From Thiobacillus sp. (GTDB taxonomy: Bacteria > Pseudomonadota > Gammaproteobacteria > Burkholderiales > Thiobacillaceae), in assembly GCA_030692355.1 (NCBI GenBank), contig JAUYCF010000043.1:1-64000 (forward strand): DNA of 64,000 nucleotides, in the 5' to 3' direction. Shown in pieces: positions 18,481 through 27,720 of this stretch. The notes under the pieces are model-generated. The model did no database searches. It was not told where the DNA came from and saw only the letters and a list, made by a program, of their open reading frames with translations. Position numbers and translations under genes: made by a program. The stretch's first letter is position 1; each line of letters starts with the position of its first letter.

Positions 18481-19908
18481 CTACTTTAGCGCAGGCGCCG
18501 CCGCCTGCCTGAAAAGTGCCAGCGCCAGCACCCTCTGCACGGCGTGATCGACGACCGGAAACGGGTAATCGCGACCGATGACGCAACCCGCGCGCTGCTG
18601 CCCGGCGGCAGGCATCGTCCACGGGGCGTGAATGAATTTTTCCGGCACGCGGGCGAGTTCCGGCAGGTAGCGGCGAATGAATGCTCCCTGCGCGTCGAAG
18701 CGCCCGGATTGCGTCACCGGATTGAAGATGCGGAACCAGGGCTGGGCGTCGCAGCCGACCGAGGCCGCCCATTGCCAGCCGCCGCTGTTGGCGGCCAGGT
18801 CGAAGTCGATCAGTTTGTCGGCGAAATACTTTTCCCCCAGCCGCCAGTCGACCAGCAGATCCTTCGTGAGGAACGAGGCGGCGACCATGCGCAGGCGGTT
18901 GTGGAGGTAGCCGGTCTGGTTCAACTGGCGCATCGCGGCATCGACCAGCGGGTAGCCCGTGCGCGCCCCGCACCAGGCTTCGAAATGGCCGCGTGGATTC
19001 GGCCACGGCAGCGCATCGTACTGGCGCTTGAAAGCATGGCCGCTGGCGACGTCGGGACGATGCCAGAGAACCTGATGATAGAAATCACGCCAGATCAGTT
19101 CGGACAGCCAGGTCTGCGCGCCGCGCCCGCCCTGCTGCCAGGCCGCGGCGGCGAGCTGGCGAATGGAAACGGTGCCGAAGCGCAGGTGCGCCGACAGGCG
19201 CGACGGCCCCTCGCTGGCAGGGAAGTCGCGCGTTTCCTGATAGCGGTCGATGCGGCCCAGAAAATCCTCGAACAGCTGCGCGCCGCCCGCCATGCCGGTG
19301 GGCAGCGTGCGTTCGGCGGCGGCAAAGCCCATGTCCTGCAGGCTCGGTATGGCGCTCGACTGCGGTGCCAGCCGGTCTGCGCGGGCATCGGCCGGATAGG
19401 CCTGCAAGTCAAACGGCGTCAGCCTTTTCAGCCAGGCATTCCTGTAGGGGGTGAATACGCTGTAAGGCGTGCCGCCGGCGGTCAGCACTTCGTCACGTTC
19501 AAAGATTACCGTGTCCTTGCTGTGATGGACGGCGATACCGCGGGCGCGCAGCGCGGCTTCGACGGCGGCGTCGCGCGCCAGCGCGGCAGGGTCGTCGTCG
19601 TGATTGAAAAATACAGCGTCGATCTGCAGGCCGGCGGCCAGCCGCACGACCTCGTCGCGCGCGACGCCGTGCCTGACCACGAGGCCGCCGCCCCGTGCCG
19701 CGAGGGCCTGCTGCAATTCAGTGACGCTGGCGTGGATGAACGCGACGCGGCGGTCGGCCGGGTCGGGAAGCAGGTCGAGGATATCGCGGTCGAAAATGAA
19801 GGCGCAGACGACCTGCCGCGACCGTTTGAGCGCGTGGTAGAGCGCGGCATGGTCGAAGTCGCGCAGATCGCGGCGGAACCAGACCAGGGCGCGGGTGTAT
19901 TCAGGCAT
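18481..19908 (-). CDS. phrB: Deoxyribodipyrimidine photolyase
   Basis: Light-driven repair enzyme for cyclobutane pyrimidine dimers, 475 residues. The N-terminal Rossmann-type antenna domain (WFRRDLRDFDH) is followed by the FAD-binding helical domain. The signatures LSELIWRDFYHQVLW, TGYPLVDAAMRQLNQTGYLHNRLRM and FDLAANSGGWQWAA contain the flavin and tryptophan-chain residues of class I CPD photolyases. Cryptochrome-DASH is less likely from these motifs. Confidence 0.93.
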   Translation of the reverse strand: MPEYTRALVWFRRDLRDFDHAALYHALKRSRQVVCAFIFDRDILDLLPDPADRRVAFIHASVTELQQALAARGGGLVVRHGVARDEVVRLAAGLQIDAVFFNHDDDPAALARDAAVEAALRARGIAVHHSKDTVIFERDEVLTAGGTPYSVFTPYRNAWLKRLTPFDLQAYPADARADRLAPQSSAIPSLQDMGFAAAERTLPTGMAGGAQLFEDFLGRIDRYQETRDFPASEGPSRLSAHLRFGTVSIRQLAAAAWQQGGRGAQTWLSELIWRDFYHQVLWHRPDVASGHAFKRQYDALPWPNPRGHFEAWCGARTGYPLVDAAMRQLNQTGYLHNRLRMVAASFLTKDLLVDWRLGEKYFADKLIDFDLAANSGGWQWAASVGCDAQPWFRIFNPVTQSGRFDAQGAFIRRYLPELARVPEKFIHAPWTMPAAGQQRAGCVIGRDYPFPVVDHAVQRVLALALFRQAAAPALK

Positions 19909-19995
19909 CGGGGGTTGTGGTCGCTATAGTGTCAGGGACAGGGTGCAAAAAGGAATGCTTGCTTGAATTGAGCAGATTACAATGGGAGGGCAACC

Positions 19996-20553
19996 ATGGA
20001 TACCGTCAATCTCACCCACAATTTCCTGATCGCCATGCCGGGCATGGTCGATCCCAATTTCAATGGCACGCTGACCTATATCTGCGACCACAGCGAGCAA
20101 GGCGCGCTGGGGGTGGTGGTCAACCGGCCGATCGATCTGGATTTGTCGACGCTGTTCGAGCAGATCGGTCTGTCCCTGCCCGAGCGCCTGCACAAGAACA
20201 TGGTTTATTTTGGCGGCCCGGTGCAAACCGAACGCGGTTTTGTGCTGCACACGCCGCCGCAGACCTTCAGTTCCACCCTTACCGTCAACGACGTGATCAG
20301 CCTCACCACCTCGAAGGACGTGCTCGAAGCCGTGAGCCAGGGTGCGGGACCGGAAAAGTTCATGGTGTCGCTGGGTTACGCAGGCTGGGGTGCCGGCCAG
20401 CTGGAAGAGGAAATCAAACAGAACGCGTGGCTGTCGGTGGCCGCCGACCCGCTGGTGATTTTCGATCTGGCGCCCGAAGAACGCCTGCCGGCGGCGATGA
20501 AGCTGCTCGGCATCGACTTTGCCAGCCTGTCCGAAGAAGCCGGGCACGCTTGA
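19996..20553 (+). CDS. yqgE: YqgE/AlgH family protein (UPF0301)
   Basis: A 185-residue protein with the family signatures [18 protein letters not shown] and GGPV, and [13 protein letters not shown]. The biochemical role is not established, but it is a common neighbour of ruvX in proteobacteria, as here. The upstream sequence GGGAGGGCAACC gives a good ribosome site. The frame that begins at 19917 in another register is only a shadow. It ends one base before the ruvX start. Confidence 0.93.
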   Translation: MDTVNLTHNFLIAMPGMVDPNFNGTLTYICDHSEQGALGVVVNRPIDLDLSTLFEQIGLSLPERLHKNMVYFGGPVQTERGFVLHTPPQTFSSTLTVNDVISLTTSKDVLEAVSQGAGPEKFMVSLGYAGWGAGQLEEEIKQNAWLSVAADPLVIFDLAPEERLPAAMKLLGIDFASLSEEAGHA

Positions 20554-20554
20554 C

Positions 20555-20992
20555 TTGAGCCATGCGGACACCCACGGCACGGTGCTGGCCTTCGACCTCG
20601 GCCTCAAACGCACCGGCGTCGCCTCGGGCGATCTGTCGATCGGCGTCGCGCACCCGCTCAGCGTCATCCAGGCCGAGTCCACCGATGCGCGGCTCGCCGC
20701 CATCGCCAGACTGATCGCCGAATGGCAGCCGGTGCTTTTGGTGCTGGGCCTGCCCACCCACGCCGACGGCAGCGAACATGAAATGACACGGGTAGCCAAA
20801 AACTTCGCGCGCAAACTAGAATCGCGCTTCAATCTGCCGGTGTTTCTGGTGGATGAGCGCCACACCAGCACGGCGGCCGAATCCGAATTGCACGCGCGCG
20901 GCATCCACGGCAAGAAGAACAAGGCGCTGACCGACGCCGTCGCCGCCCAACTGATACTGCAAGGATTTTTTGATGCACGCCTCATTGCCTGA
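20555..20992 (+). CDS. ruvX: Putative pre-16S rRNA nuclease YqgF/RuvX
   Basis: RNase H-fold protein of about 145 residues with the motif VLAFDLGLKRTGVA near the start, the second acidic site in LVLGLPTHADGSEHE, and the C-terminal DERHTSTAAE plus DAVAAQLILQ. The family matures the 5' end of 16S rRNA. The most likely start is TTG at 20555, just after the yqgE stop; another TTG at 20519 is open but would overlap yqgE. The 3' end overlaps pyrR by 20 bases. Confidence 0.92.
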   Translation: MSHADTHGTVLAFDLGLKRTGVASGDLSIGVAHPLSVIQAESTDARLAAIARLIAEWQPVLLVLGLPTHADGSEHEMTRVAKNFARKLESRFNLPVFLVDERHTSTAAESELHARGIHGKKNKALTDAVAAQLILQGFFDARLIA

Positions 20993-21467
20993 CGTCGACC
21001 CCCTGATTGCGAAGCTTGCCGCCGCCATGGCGCCCACCCTCACGCCGGACACCGTCATCGTCGGCATCCACACCGGCGGGGTTTGGGTGGCCGGGCGGCT
21101 GCACGCGCTGCTCGGCTGCAAGCTGCCGCTCGGCACGCTCGACATCTCGTTCTACCGCGACGACTTTTCACGCATCGGCCTGCACCCGCAGGTGAAGCCG
21201 TCCAACCTGCCGTTCGACCTCGAAGGCCGCGACATCCTGCTGGTCGACGACGTGCTGCACAGCGGGCGCACGGTGCGCGCGGCGATGAACGAGCTGTTCG
21301 ATTACGGCCGTCCGGCCTCGATCCGGCTGGCGGTGCTGGTCGACCGCGGCGGCCGCGAACTGCCGATCCGCCCAGACTTTGCCGGCCTGACGCTTGCCGT
21401 GCCGGCCCACCAGAACGTCAATCTTTCGCGGCTGGACGACGGCCATCTGACCCTTTCCCTCGCGTGA
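20973..21467 (+). CDS. pyrR: Bifunctional pyr operon regulator / uracil phosphoribosyltransferase PyrR
   Basis: A 164-residue PRTase-fold protein with the PRPP loop ILLVDDVLHSGRT at about 89-101 and the PyrR-type LGTLDISFYRDDF. In Gram-positive bacteria PyrR attenuates the pyr operon by binding RNA. In proteobacteria its role is less clear, but the position ahead of pyrB fits pyrimidine control. An AAGGA sequence lies about 8 bases before ATG 20973, so this start is preferred over the TTG one codon earlier. Confidence 0.92.
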   Translation: MHASLPDVDPLIAKLAAAMAPTLTPDTVIVGIHTGGVWVAGRLHALLGCKLPLGTLDISFYRDDFSRIGLHPQVKPSNLPFDLEGRDILLVDDVLHSGRTVRAAMNELFDYGRPASIRLAVLVDRGGRELPIRPDFAGLTLAVPAHQNVNLSRLDDGHLTLSLA

Positions 21468-21512
21468 TCCTAAAAACCGCAGTTGACCGCTTATAACCTC
21501 AAGGAATCCCAC

Positions 21513-21758
21513 ATGGATATTGGCTTTTCTGCCTTCGATCATGTTCACCTTTCGGCTGGGTCCGCTACGCACCCGCTGGCACGTCTGGGCGGGCGCCCGC
21601 CTTTGTACCCGCAAGGGGTAGGCCGGATTCGTAAAGCCGCTAAAGCGGCAACGACTCCGCTCTCGCTCGTCGTTGCAGGCCCCGGCCTGCCGCCTCCTCG
21701 CTTCGCGGCATCCACCCGCCCAGACGCACCATCGAGCGCGTCCAACTGCGATTTCTAG
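21513..21758 (+). CDS. Possible leader reading frame in the pyrR-pyrB gap
   Basis: An open frame of 81 codons starts with ATG 21513 after AAGGA and ends one base before the pyrB ATG. The first 25 codons look ordinary, while the rest crosses an inverted-repeat element (21582-21726). It could be a leader for pyrB control or an accident of the repeat. No family is recognised. Without it, the 292-base gap holds only the repeat. Confidence 0.3.
   Translation: MDIGFSAFDHVHLSAGSATHPLARLGGRPPLYPQGVGRIRKAAKAATTPLSLVVAGPGLPPPRFAASTRPDAPSSASNCDF
21582..21726. repeat. Inverted-repeat-bounded element between pyrR and pyrB
   Basis: Perfect 12-base terminal arms CGTCTGGGCGGG (21582-21593) and CCCGCCCAGACG (21715-21726) enclose about 120 bases with further internal hairpins (GTACCCGCAAGGGGTA, AAGCCGCTAAAGCGGC). 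The piece TACCCCTTGCGGGT, preceded by CGTCTGG, also appears inside coaBC near 28380-28402, suggesting a mobile palindromic family. Confidence 0.65.
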
Positions 21759-21759
21759 G

Positions 21760-22713
21760 ATGAACCTACAACTCACCGAAGACGGCAGGCTGCGCCACCT
21801 GCTCACCCTCGACGGCCTGCCGCGCGCGATCCTGACGCAGATCCTCGACACCGCCGAATCCTTCATGGACGTCGGCGAGCGCGAGGTGAAAAAGGTCCCG
21901 CTCTTACGCGGCAAGTCGATCTTCAACCTGTTCTTCGAGCCGTCGACGCGCACCCGCACCACCTTCGAGATCGCCGCCAAGCGGCTGTCCGCCGACGTCG
22001 TCAACCTCAACATCGCCACCTCCAGCCAGACCAAGGGCGAGGCGATCCTCGACACCGTCGACAACCTCGCCGCGATGCACGCCGACATGTTCATCGTGCG
22101 CCACGGACAGTCGGGGGCGGCGCACTTCATCGCGCGCCACGTGGCGCCCCACATCTCTGTGATCAACGCCGGCGACGGCCGCCACGCGCATCCGACGCAG
22201 GGCCTGCTCGACATGTTCACCATCCGCCGCTTCAAGGGCGAGTTCCACAATCTCACCGTGGCCATCGTCGGCGACGTGCTGCACTCGCGGGTGGCACGTT
22301 CGCAGATCCACGCGCTGACCACGCTGGGCGTGCCGGAAGTGCGCGTGGTCGGCCCGAAGACGCTGCTCCCCACCGGGGTCGAGCAAATGGGCGTCAGGGT
22401 GTTCCACGACATGGAAGCGGGGCTTGCCGGCTGCGACGTGGTCATCATGCTGCGCCTGCAGAGCGAGCGCATGAAGGGCGCGCGGCTGCCTTCCGCGCAG
22501 GAATACTTCAAGTTCTTCGGCCTGACGCCGGAAAAGCTCGCGCTCGCCAAACCGGATGCCATCGTCATGCACCCCGGCCCGATGAACCGCGGCGTGGAAA
22601 TCGCCTCCGAAGTGGCAGACGGCCCGCAGTCGGTGATCCTGCCGCAGGTGACCTACGGTATCGCGGTGCGGATGGCGGTGATGGCCTTGCTGGCGGGGAC
22701 GGGGAACGCATGA
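21760..22713 (+). CDS. pyrB: Aspartate carbamoyltransferase catalytic subunit
   Basis: Second step of pyrimidine synthesis: carbamoyl phosphate plus aspartate give carbamoyl aspartate. The 317-residue protein has the carbamoyl-phosphate motif STRTRT at about 62-67 and the signature [12 protein letters not shown]. The frame is open upstream, but ATG 21760 begins the conserved protein; its ribosome site is weak (TAGG directly before ATG). It overlaps the pseudo-dihydroorotase gene by ATGA. No pyrI regulatory chain is next to it, so the enzyme probably assembles with the pyrC-like product. Confidence 0.95.
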   Translation: MNLQLTEDGRLRHLLTLDGLPRAILTQILDTAESFMDVGEREVKKVPLLRGKSIFNLFFEPSTRTRTTFEIAAKRLSADVVNLNIATSSQTKGEAILDTVDNLAAMHADMFIVRHGQSGAAHFIARHVAPHISVINAGDGRHAHPTQGLLDMFTIRRFKGEFHNLTVAIVGDVLHSRVARSQIHALTTLGVPEVRVVGPKTLLPTGVEQMGVRVFHDMEAGLAGCDVVIMLRLQSERMKGARLPSAQEYFKFFGLTPEKLALAKPDAIVMHPGPMNRGVEIASEVADGPQSVILPQVTYGIAVRMAVMALLAGTGNA

Positions 22714-23990
22714 AAATCCATATCAAGAACGGCCGCGTGATCGACCCGATGAACGCGCGCGACGAAATCGCCGACGTATTCGTGGCGGCGGGCAAGATCG
22801 TCGGCAACGGCCACGCGCCCGCCGATTTCCACGCCAACCGCACCCTCGACGCGACCGGACTCGTCGTCTGTCCCGGCCTGGTCGACCTGTCGGTGCGGCT
22901 GCGCGAACCCGGCTTCGAGTACCGCGCCACGCTGGAATCCGAAATGCTCGCCGCCGCTGCCGGCGGCATCACCTCGCTGGCCTGCCCGCCCGACACCGAC
23001 CCGCCGCTGGACGAGCCGGGTCTGGTGGAAATGCTGAAATTCCGTGCCAGAAACCTGCCCGGCCCGCGCGTCTACCCGATCGGCGCGATGACGCAGAAGC
23101 TCGAAGGCAAGATGCTGACCGAGATGGCCGAACTGACCGAGGCGGGCTGCCGCGCCTTCACCCAGGCCGATGCCCTGCCGACCGACAGCCAGGTGTTGCT
23201 GCGTGCGATGGAATACGCCTCCACCTTCGGCTTCAGCCTGTGGCTGCGGCCGCAGGATGCATCGCTGGCGCGCGGCGGCGTGGCGCACGACGGCGCCGTC
23301 GCCTCGCGCCTCGGTCTGCCCGGCATCCCGGCGCTGGCCGAGACGGTGGCGCTGGCGACCATCCTGCAACTGGCGCGCGAGACCGGCGCGCGCGTGCATG
23401 TGGCGCGCCTGTCGACCTACGAAGGCATTGCGATGGTGCGCGCCGCCAAGGCGCAGGGGCTGGCGGTCACCTGCGACGTCGCCGCCACCCACGTTCACCT
23501 GTCGGAAAACGACCTCGTGAGCTTTGACTCGCATCTGCATCTGATGCCGCCGCTGAGGAGCCTGCGCGACCGCGATGCCATCCGCGAGGCGCTGCGCGAT
23601 GGTTCCATCGACGCGCTGTGCTCCGACCACACCCCGGTCGACGATGACGTGAAACAAGTCCCCTTCGGCGAATCGGCACCCGGCGCCTCCGGGGTCGAAC
23701 TGCTGCTGCCGCTGACCCTGAAATGGGCGCGCGAGATGGGCGTGCCGCTGCTGCAGGCAATCGACCTGATTTCGTGGAAGCCGGCGCAGATCCTGGGCGT
23801 CCCCGGCGGCAACCTGTCGGTCGGCAGCAGCGCCGACCTGTGCATTTTCGACGAGAATGCCGAATGGGTCGTCACCTCCAAAACGCTGGCCAGCCAGGGC
23901 AACAACACGCCCTTCCTCAACCTGCCGATGCAGGGCCGGGTGCGCTACACGCTGATCGACGGCCACATCGACTTCGAAGCCCCGCATTGA
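22710..23990 (+). CDS. Dihydroorotase-like protein, probably inactive partner of PyrB
   Basis: An amidohydrolase-fold protein of 426 residues, closest in layout to PyrC of the PyrB-associated class. In active enzymes the first metal motif reads D-x-H-V-H-L-R-E-P-G. Here it reads [10 protein letters not shown], with Ser61 and Arg63 in place of both histidines, so zinc binding should fail. The later segment [11 protein letters not shown] is kept. In Pseudomonas a similar pseudo-dihydroorotase is needed for aspartate carbamoyltransferase assembly. ATGA coupling to pyrB fits the same structural role. A working dihydroorotase must be encoded elsewhere. Confidence 0.88.
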   Translation: MKIHIKNGRVIDPMNARDEIADVFVAAGKIVGNGHAPADFHANRTLDATGLVVCPGLVDLSVRLREPGFEYRATLESEMLAAAAGGITSLACPPDTDPPLDEPGLVEMLKFRARNLPGPRVYPIGAMTQKLEGKMLTEMAELTEAGCRAFTQADALPTDSQVLLRAMEYASTFGFSLWLRPQDASLARGGVAHDGAVASRLGLPGIPALAETVALATILQLARETGARVHVARLSTYEGIAMVRAAKAQGLAVTCDVAATHVHLSENDLVSFDSHLHLMPPLRSLRDRDAIREALRDGSIDALCSDHTPVDDDVKQVPFGESAPGASGVELLLPLTLKWAREMGVPLLQAIDLISWKPAQILGVPGGNLSVGSSADLCIFDENAEWVVTSKTLASQGNNTPFLNLPMQGRVRYTLIDGHIDFEAPH

Positions 23991-24007
23991 GCCCCGCATT
24001 GCCATCC

Positions 24008-25528
24008 ATGGCGGGCAAGCTGCCTGCCATGCGTTATCTGCCCGTTTCAATGCTGCCGATCAGCCTGGGCGCCGGCGCGCTGGCGGTCGCCGGCTTCGCC
24101 CCGTTCGATTTCTGGCCCTTGCCGATATTGAGCCTGGCGGTGCTGTTCACGCTGCTGGCGCGCACCACCTCGATGCGCGCCGGCTTTATCGTCGGCCTGA
24201 CCTGGGGACTCGGCTTCTTCATTACCGGGGTGAGCTGGGTGTATGTCAGCCTGTCGGTGCATGGCGGCATGGCAGCATGGCTGGCAGCGCTCGCGACCTT
24301 CCTGTTCTGCGCCGTGCTGGCGCTGTTTCCGGCCGCGGTCGGCGCGCTGCAGGTGCGCTGGCCGGTCTCGCCTGCATTGCGTCTGCTGCTGTTGATGCCG
24401 CTTGCGTGGGGGGTGACGGAGTGGGTGCGCGGCTGGCTTTTCACCGGCTTCCCGTGGCTGGTGGCGGGCTATTCGCAGGTGCCGGCGAGCCCGCTGGCCG
24501 GTTATGCGCCGCTGGTCGGCGTGTATGGCGTGTCGTTCCTGCTGGCGCTGATCGCAGCCCTGCTGGCATGGGTCGTGACGACGCGCGGCCGGCATGCGCC
24601 GCGCGCCTGGGCCGCGGTGGCGATCGTGGCGCTGGGGGTCGGCGGCCAGGCCCTGCGCGGCGTCGCCTGGACGACGCCGGACGGCGCGCCGACAACGGTC
24701 GCACTGCTGCAGGGCAACATCCCGCAAGACCTGAAGTGGCAGCCGGAAAAGGCCCAGGCCACGCTGGAAAGCTACGCACGGATGGCCACGGCCTCGCCCG
24801 CGCAACTGATCGTGCTGCCGGAAACCGCGCTGCCGCTGTTCGAATCCGATCTCCCCGATTCCTATCGCGCCGGCCTGGCGTCGCTCGGCCGGAAAAACGG
24901 CGGCGATGTGCTGACCGGGGTGCCGACCGGGTCGCTCGCGGGCGCCTACTACAACAGCGTCATCAGCCTCGGAGCTGCGCCCAGCCAGCGTTACCACAAG
25001 GTGCACCTGGTGCCGTTCGGCGAGTACATTCCGCTAAAGGCGGTGTGGGGCTGGGTGATCAAAGTGCTGCACATCCCGCTGTCGGATTTTGCGCGCGGCG
25101 CCGTCGACCAGCGCCCGCTCGCCATCGGCGGCCAGCGGGTGGCGGCCAATATCTGTTACGAGGATGCCTTCGGCGAGGAAATCATCCGCCAGCTGCCCGA
25201 GGCGAGCGTGCTGGTGAACGTCAGCAATCTGGCGTGGTTCGGCGATTCGTTCGCGCCCTGGCAGCACGCGCAGATGTCGCAGATGCGCGCACTGGAAACC
25301 GGGCGCATGATGCTGCGCGCCACCAACACCGGCGTCACCGCGATCATCGATGCGCGAGGCCATGTGCTGGCCAGCCTGCCGCCTTTCACCACGGGCAGCC
25401 TGTCCGGAGAAATCCAGGGCTATGCCGGCAGCACGCCCTATGTGCGCTGGGGCAATGCGCCGGTGCTGGCGCTGTGGGGGGTGCTCGGGATCGGACTCTT
25501 GATCGCCGGTTTCAGGCAGCGGCCCTGA
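24008..25528 (+). CDS. lnt: Apolipoprotein N-acyltransferase
   Basis: Inner-membrane enzyme that adds the third acyl chain to bacterial lipoproteins, 506 residues. Several N-terminal membrane helices (about 15-215) precede a nitrilase-type periplasmic domain. The catalytic triad is visible as Glu272 in LPETALP, Lys331 in YHKVHLVPFGEY and Cys383 in ICYEDAFGEE. A C-terminal helix closes the protein. ATG 24029 is an alternative start. The last 17 bases overlap the convergent diguanylate cyclase gene. Confidence 0.95.
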   Translation: MAGKLPAMRYLPVSMLPISLGAGALAVAGFAPFDFWPLPILSLAVLFTLLARTTSMRAGFIVGLTWGLGFFITGVSWVYVSLSVHGGMAAWLAALATFLFCAVLALFPAAVGALQVRWPVSPALRLLLLMPLAWGVTEWVRGWLFTGFPWLVAGYSQVPASPLAGYAPLVGVYGVSFLLALIAALLAWVVTTRGRHAPRAWAAVAIVALGVGGQALRGVAWTTPDGAPTTVALLQGNIPQDLKWQPEKAQATLESYARMATASPAQLIVLPETALPLFESDLPDSYRAGLASLGRKNGGDVLTGVPTGSLAGAYYNSVISLGAAPSQRYHKVHLVPFGEYIPLKAVWGWVIKVLHIPLSDFARGAVDQRPLAIGGQRVAANICYEDAFGEEIIRQLPEASVLVNVSNLAWFGDSFAPWQHAQMSQMRALETGRMMLRATNTGVTAIIDARGHVLASLPPFTTGSLSGEIQGYAGSTPYVRWGNAPVLALWGVLGIGLLIAGFRQRP

Positions 25529-26954
25529 CCCGCGTGGCGTTGCGGCCGCTGCGCTTGGCTTCCAGCAAGGCAGCATCGGCGCGCGCCAGCGCCTCGTTTT
25601 CCCCCTTGTCTTCGCGGCCGTATTCGGACAGCCCGCCACTCCACGACAGCTTCTGCGTCACGCCGGGAATCAGCTCCACACTTTCCGGCATGTTGGCACG
25701 CAGGCGCTCGGCGAGTTCCCGCGCACGTTCCAGCGGGGTGAAGGGGAACAGCACGCAGAACTCGTCGCCGCCCAGGCGGGCGATGAAGTCGCTGTTGCGC
25801 AGGCAGGCTTTCAGCGCATCGCCGAACTTGATGATGAGCTGGTCGCCCGCTTCGTGGCCGAAGGTATCGTTGACCTGCTTGAAGTTGTCGATGTCGAGAA
25901 TCAGCAGGCTGTGCGACCAGCCGTCCTTCAGGCTGGCGAACAGCTCCTTCTGCTTTTCGTCGAAACTGCGCCGGTTGTTGACCTGCGACAGGTGATCCAT
26001 CCGCGCCTGCGAGGTGGCTTCCTTCTGTCGCCCCATCATCACCCTGCCGAGTTTCAGCATGGTTTCAAGCGGCGACCTGAACTCGTCCAGGCTGACCGGA
26101 TAATCTGCGCGCAGCCGCTGCTGGCGCAGATCATTGGTGAGTTTCACCAGGATGCGCAGGCTGTCGGTCACCCGGTTGCGCACCGCCAGGATGGTCGCCA
26201 TGACCAGAATCGCGATCACCAGGCTCGCCACCAGCCAGCCCATCGCATAGGGCGCGATGTTCTCGATCGCGGGCTTGTCGTGGCGCCACACCGCGATCGT
26301 CCACGGCGTGCCCGCCAGCGCAATCAGGGTGGGATGGGCATTGCGCTTGATGGCCTGATTGCCGCGCCGCATCAACACGCTGACCGCGCTGTCGCCCCGG
26401 CTTTGCTGGAGCTCGGCGTAGGCGGCGGCATCCGGCAGAGGCAGGGTGTCGAACAGCGCCTGCAGCTGCGGCACGCTCTGCTCGACGATGACGAATCCCA
26501 GCCGCTGGCCTTCGGCACTCACCACCGGATGCGACAGCGACAAGCTGAAGGTGGCGGCCGCGCCTGCGCCATTCTGGCCGGTCCCGGCAATCAAGCGCCG
26601 CGTTTCCCCCGGCAGGAAGCCGGGCAGCAACTGATTCTGCCCATCGGCGACGAACAGCACGGTCGCGTCCTGATTCAAGGCGTGCAGATTGGCAGCCTGC
26701 GCCTGGCACACCTCCGGTGCGGCACTGGCGAAACATGACAGCGTCTGGGGGTGGGCGGCAATCTGCGCCGCGCTGCGGCGCAGGGCCTCGGCCAGGAATT
26801 CGATCTGCGTGGCCATCACCGGCTTGTCGAATTCTTCCGCCACAGGCTGCACCTGCGGCCGCGACAGGTAAAACGCAGCCGTGACGAGCCCCGCCAGCAG
26901 CACCAGGGCTGCGGCCAGGATCAGGCCAAACCGCAAAATCGATGTATGGGGCAT
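25512..26954 (-). CDS. Membrane-bound diguanylate cyclase
   Basis: A 480-residue cyclic-di-GMP synthase. A helix at about 8-30, a periplasmic sensor of about 210 residues with CHASE-like spacing, a second helix near 240-262 and a HAMP-like stretch lead to a GGDEF domain (about 320-478). The active site LGGDEFCVLF is intact, and RNSD sits five residues before it, the usual inhibitory I-site, so product feedback is likely. The signal sensed is unknown. The gene converges on lnt with a 17-base overlap, and no terminator is visible between them. Confidence 0.92.
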   Translation of the reverse strand: MPHTSILRFGLILAAALVLLAGLVTAAFYLSRPQVQPVAEEFDKPVMATQIEFLAEALRRSAAQIAAHPQTLSCFASAAPEVCQAQAANLHALNQDATVLFVADGQNQLLPGFLPGETRRLIAGTGQNGAGAAATFSLSLSHPVVSAEGQRLGFVIVEQSVPQLQALFDTLPLPDAAAYAELQQSRGDSAVSVLMRRGNQAIKRNAHPTLIALAGTPWTIAVWRHDKPAIENIAPYAMGWLVASLVIAILVMATILAVRNRVTDSLRILVKLTNDLRQQRLRADYPVSLDEFRSPLETMLKLGRVMMGRQKEATSQARMDHLSQVNNRRSFDEKQKELFASLKDGWSHSLLILDIDNFKQVNDTFGHEAGDQLIIKFGDALKACLRNSDFIARLGGDEFCVLFPFTPLERARELAERLRANMPESVELIPGVTQKLSWSGGLSEYGREDKGENEALARADAALLEAKRSGRNATRVRAAA

Positions 26955-26986
26955 GACGTATACGCCAGGAAGCTCTAGCCTCTTAT

Positions 26987-27096
26987 GGGTACTTCTATAA
27001 ATTCTGATTTCGTCATTCCGGCGAACGCCGGAATCCAGTCAAATCAAGCATCTGGATTCCGGGTCAAGCCCGGAATGACAATTTATAGAAGTGCCC
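26987..27096. repeat. 110-bp MITE-like palindromic element
   Basis: Near-perfect 17-base terminal inverted repeats, GGGTACTTCTATAAATT at 26987-27003 and its complement with one mismatch at 27080-27096, enclose two further hairpins built on GTCATTCCGG...CCGGAAT. No coding potential is convincing. The rest of the 303-base gap between the cyclase gene and dut shows nothing else clear apart from a GC-rich hairpin near 27200-27225. Confidence 0.8.
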
Positions 27097-27257
27097 TTAT
27101 GTTTATTGTCTCCGCAATGGCCGGCTCCCGATTCCATCCCGGAAAGCCCGCCGCATACGCTGTACTCACTCAGCAAATTCCATGCCCCAATGCGGCCGCA
27201 CCCGGCAGATTCAATCTGCCGGGTGCGGCGCTCATCCCTGTGTAAAGAAATCCGACA

Positions 27258-27704
27258 CTACTGGCGGCCGGTGCTGCCGAAGCCGCCCTCACCGCGCCGG
27301 CTTGCTTCAAAATCATCCACCACATTGAATTCGGCCTGCACCACCGGCACGATGACCAGCTGCGCCAGGCGCTCCATCGGTGCGAGTTCGAATGCCTGCT
27401 GGCCGCGGTTCCAGGCGGAAACCATGAGCTGGCCCTGGTAATCCGAATCGATCAGCCCGACCAGATTGCCCAGCACGATGCCGTGCTTGTGGCCGAGACC
27501 GGAGCGCGGCAGGATCAGCGCGGCGTAGCCGGGGTCGGCCAGATGGATGGCCAGCCCAGTCGGAATCAGCCGGGTTTCGCCCGACTCTAGCAGGATCGGA
27601 CCATCGATGCAGGCGCGCAAATCGAGTCCGGCGGAGCCCGTTGTGGCGTAGTGCGGCAGCTGATCGCGCAGGCGGGCGTCGAGAATCTTTACATCCATCT
27701 TCAT
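27258..27704 (-). CDS. dut: Deoxyuridine 5'-triphosphate nucleotidohydrolase
   Basis: Splits dUTP into dUMP and pyrophosphate, keeping uracil out of DNA and feeding dTMP synthesis. The 148-residue trimeric-type enzyme shows the motif series [30 protein letters not shown] and the C-terminal loop [10 protein letters not shown] that closes over the nucleotide. It follows coaBC with a 16-base gap, a common pairing in proteobacteria. Confidence 0.96.
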   Translation of the reverse strand: MKMDVKILDARLRDQLPHYATTGSAGLDLRACIDGPILLESGETRLIPTGLAIHLADPGYAALILPRSGLGHKHGIVLGNLVGLIDSDYQGQLMVSAWNRGQQAFELAPMERLAQLVIVPVVQAEFNVVDDFEASRRGEGGFGSTGRQ

Positions 27705-27720
27705 TTTCGTCGGAATCTCG

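Noticed and set aside
26985-27245. 86-codon open frame over the MITE-like element
   Set aside because: It reads straight through the inverted repeats and a terminal hairpin; the peptide is typical of translated repeat DNA.
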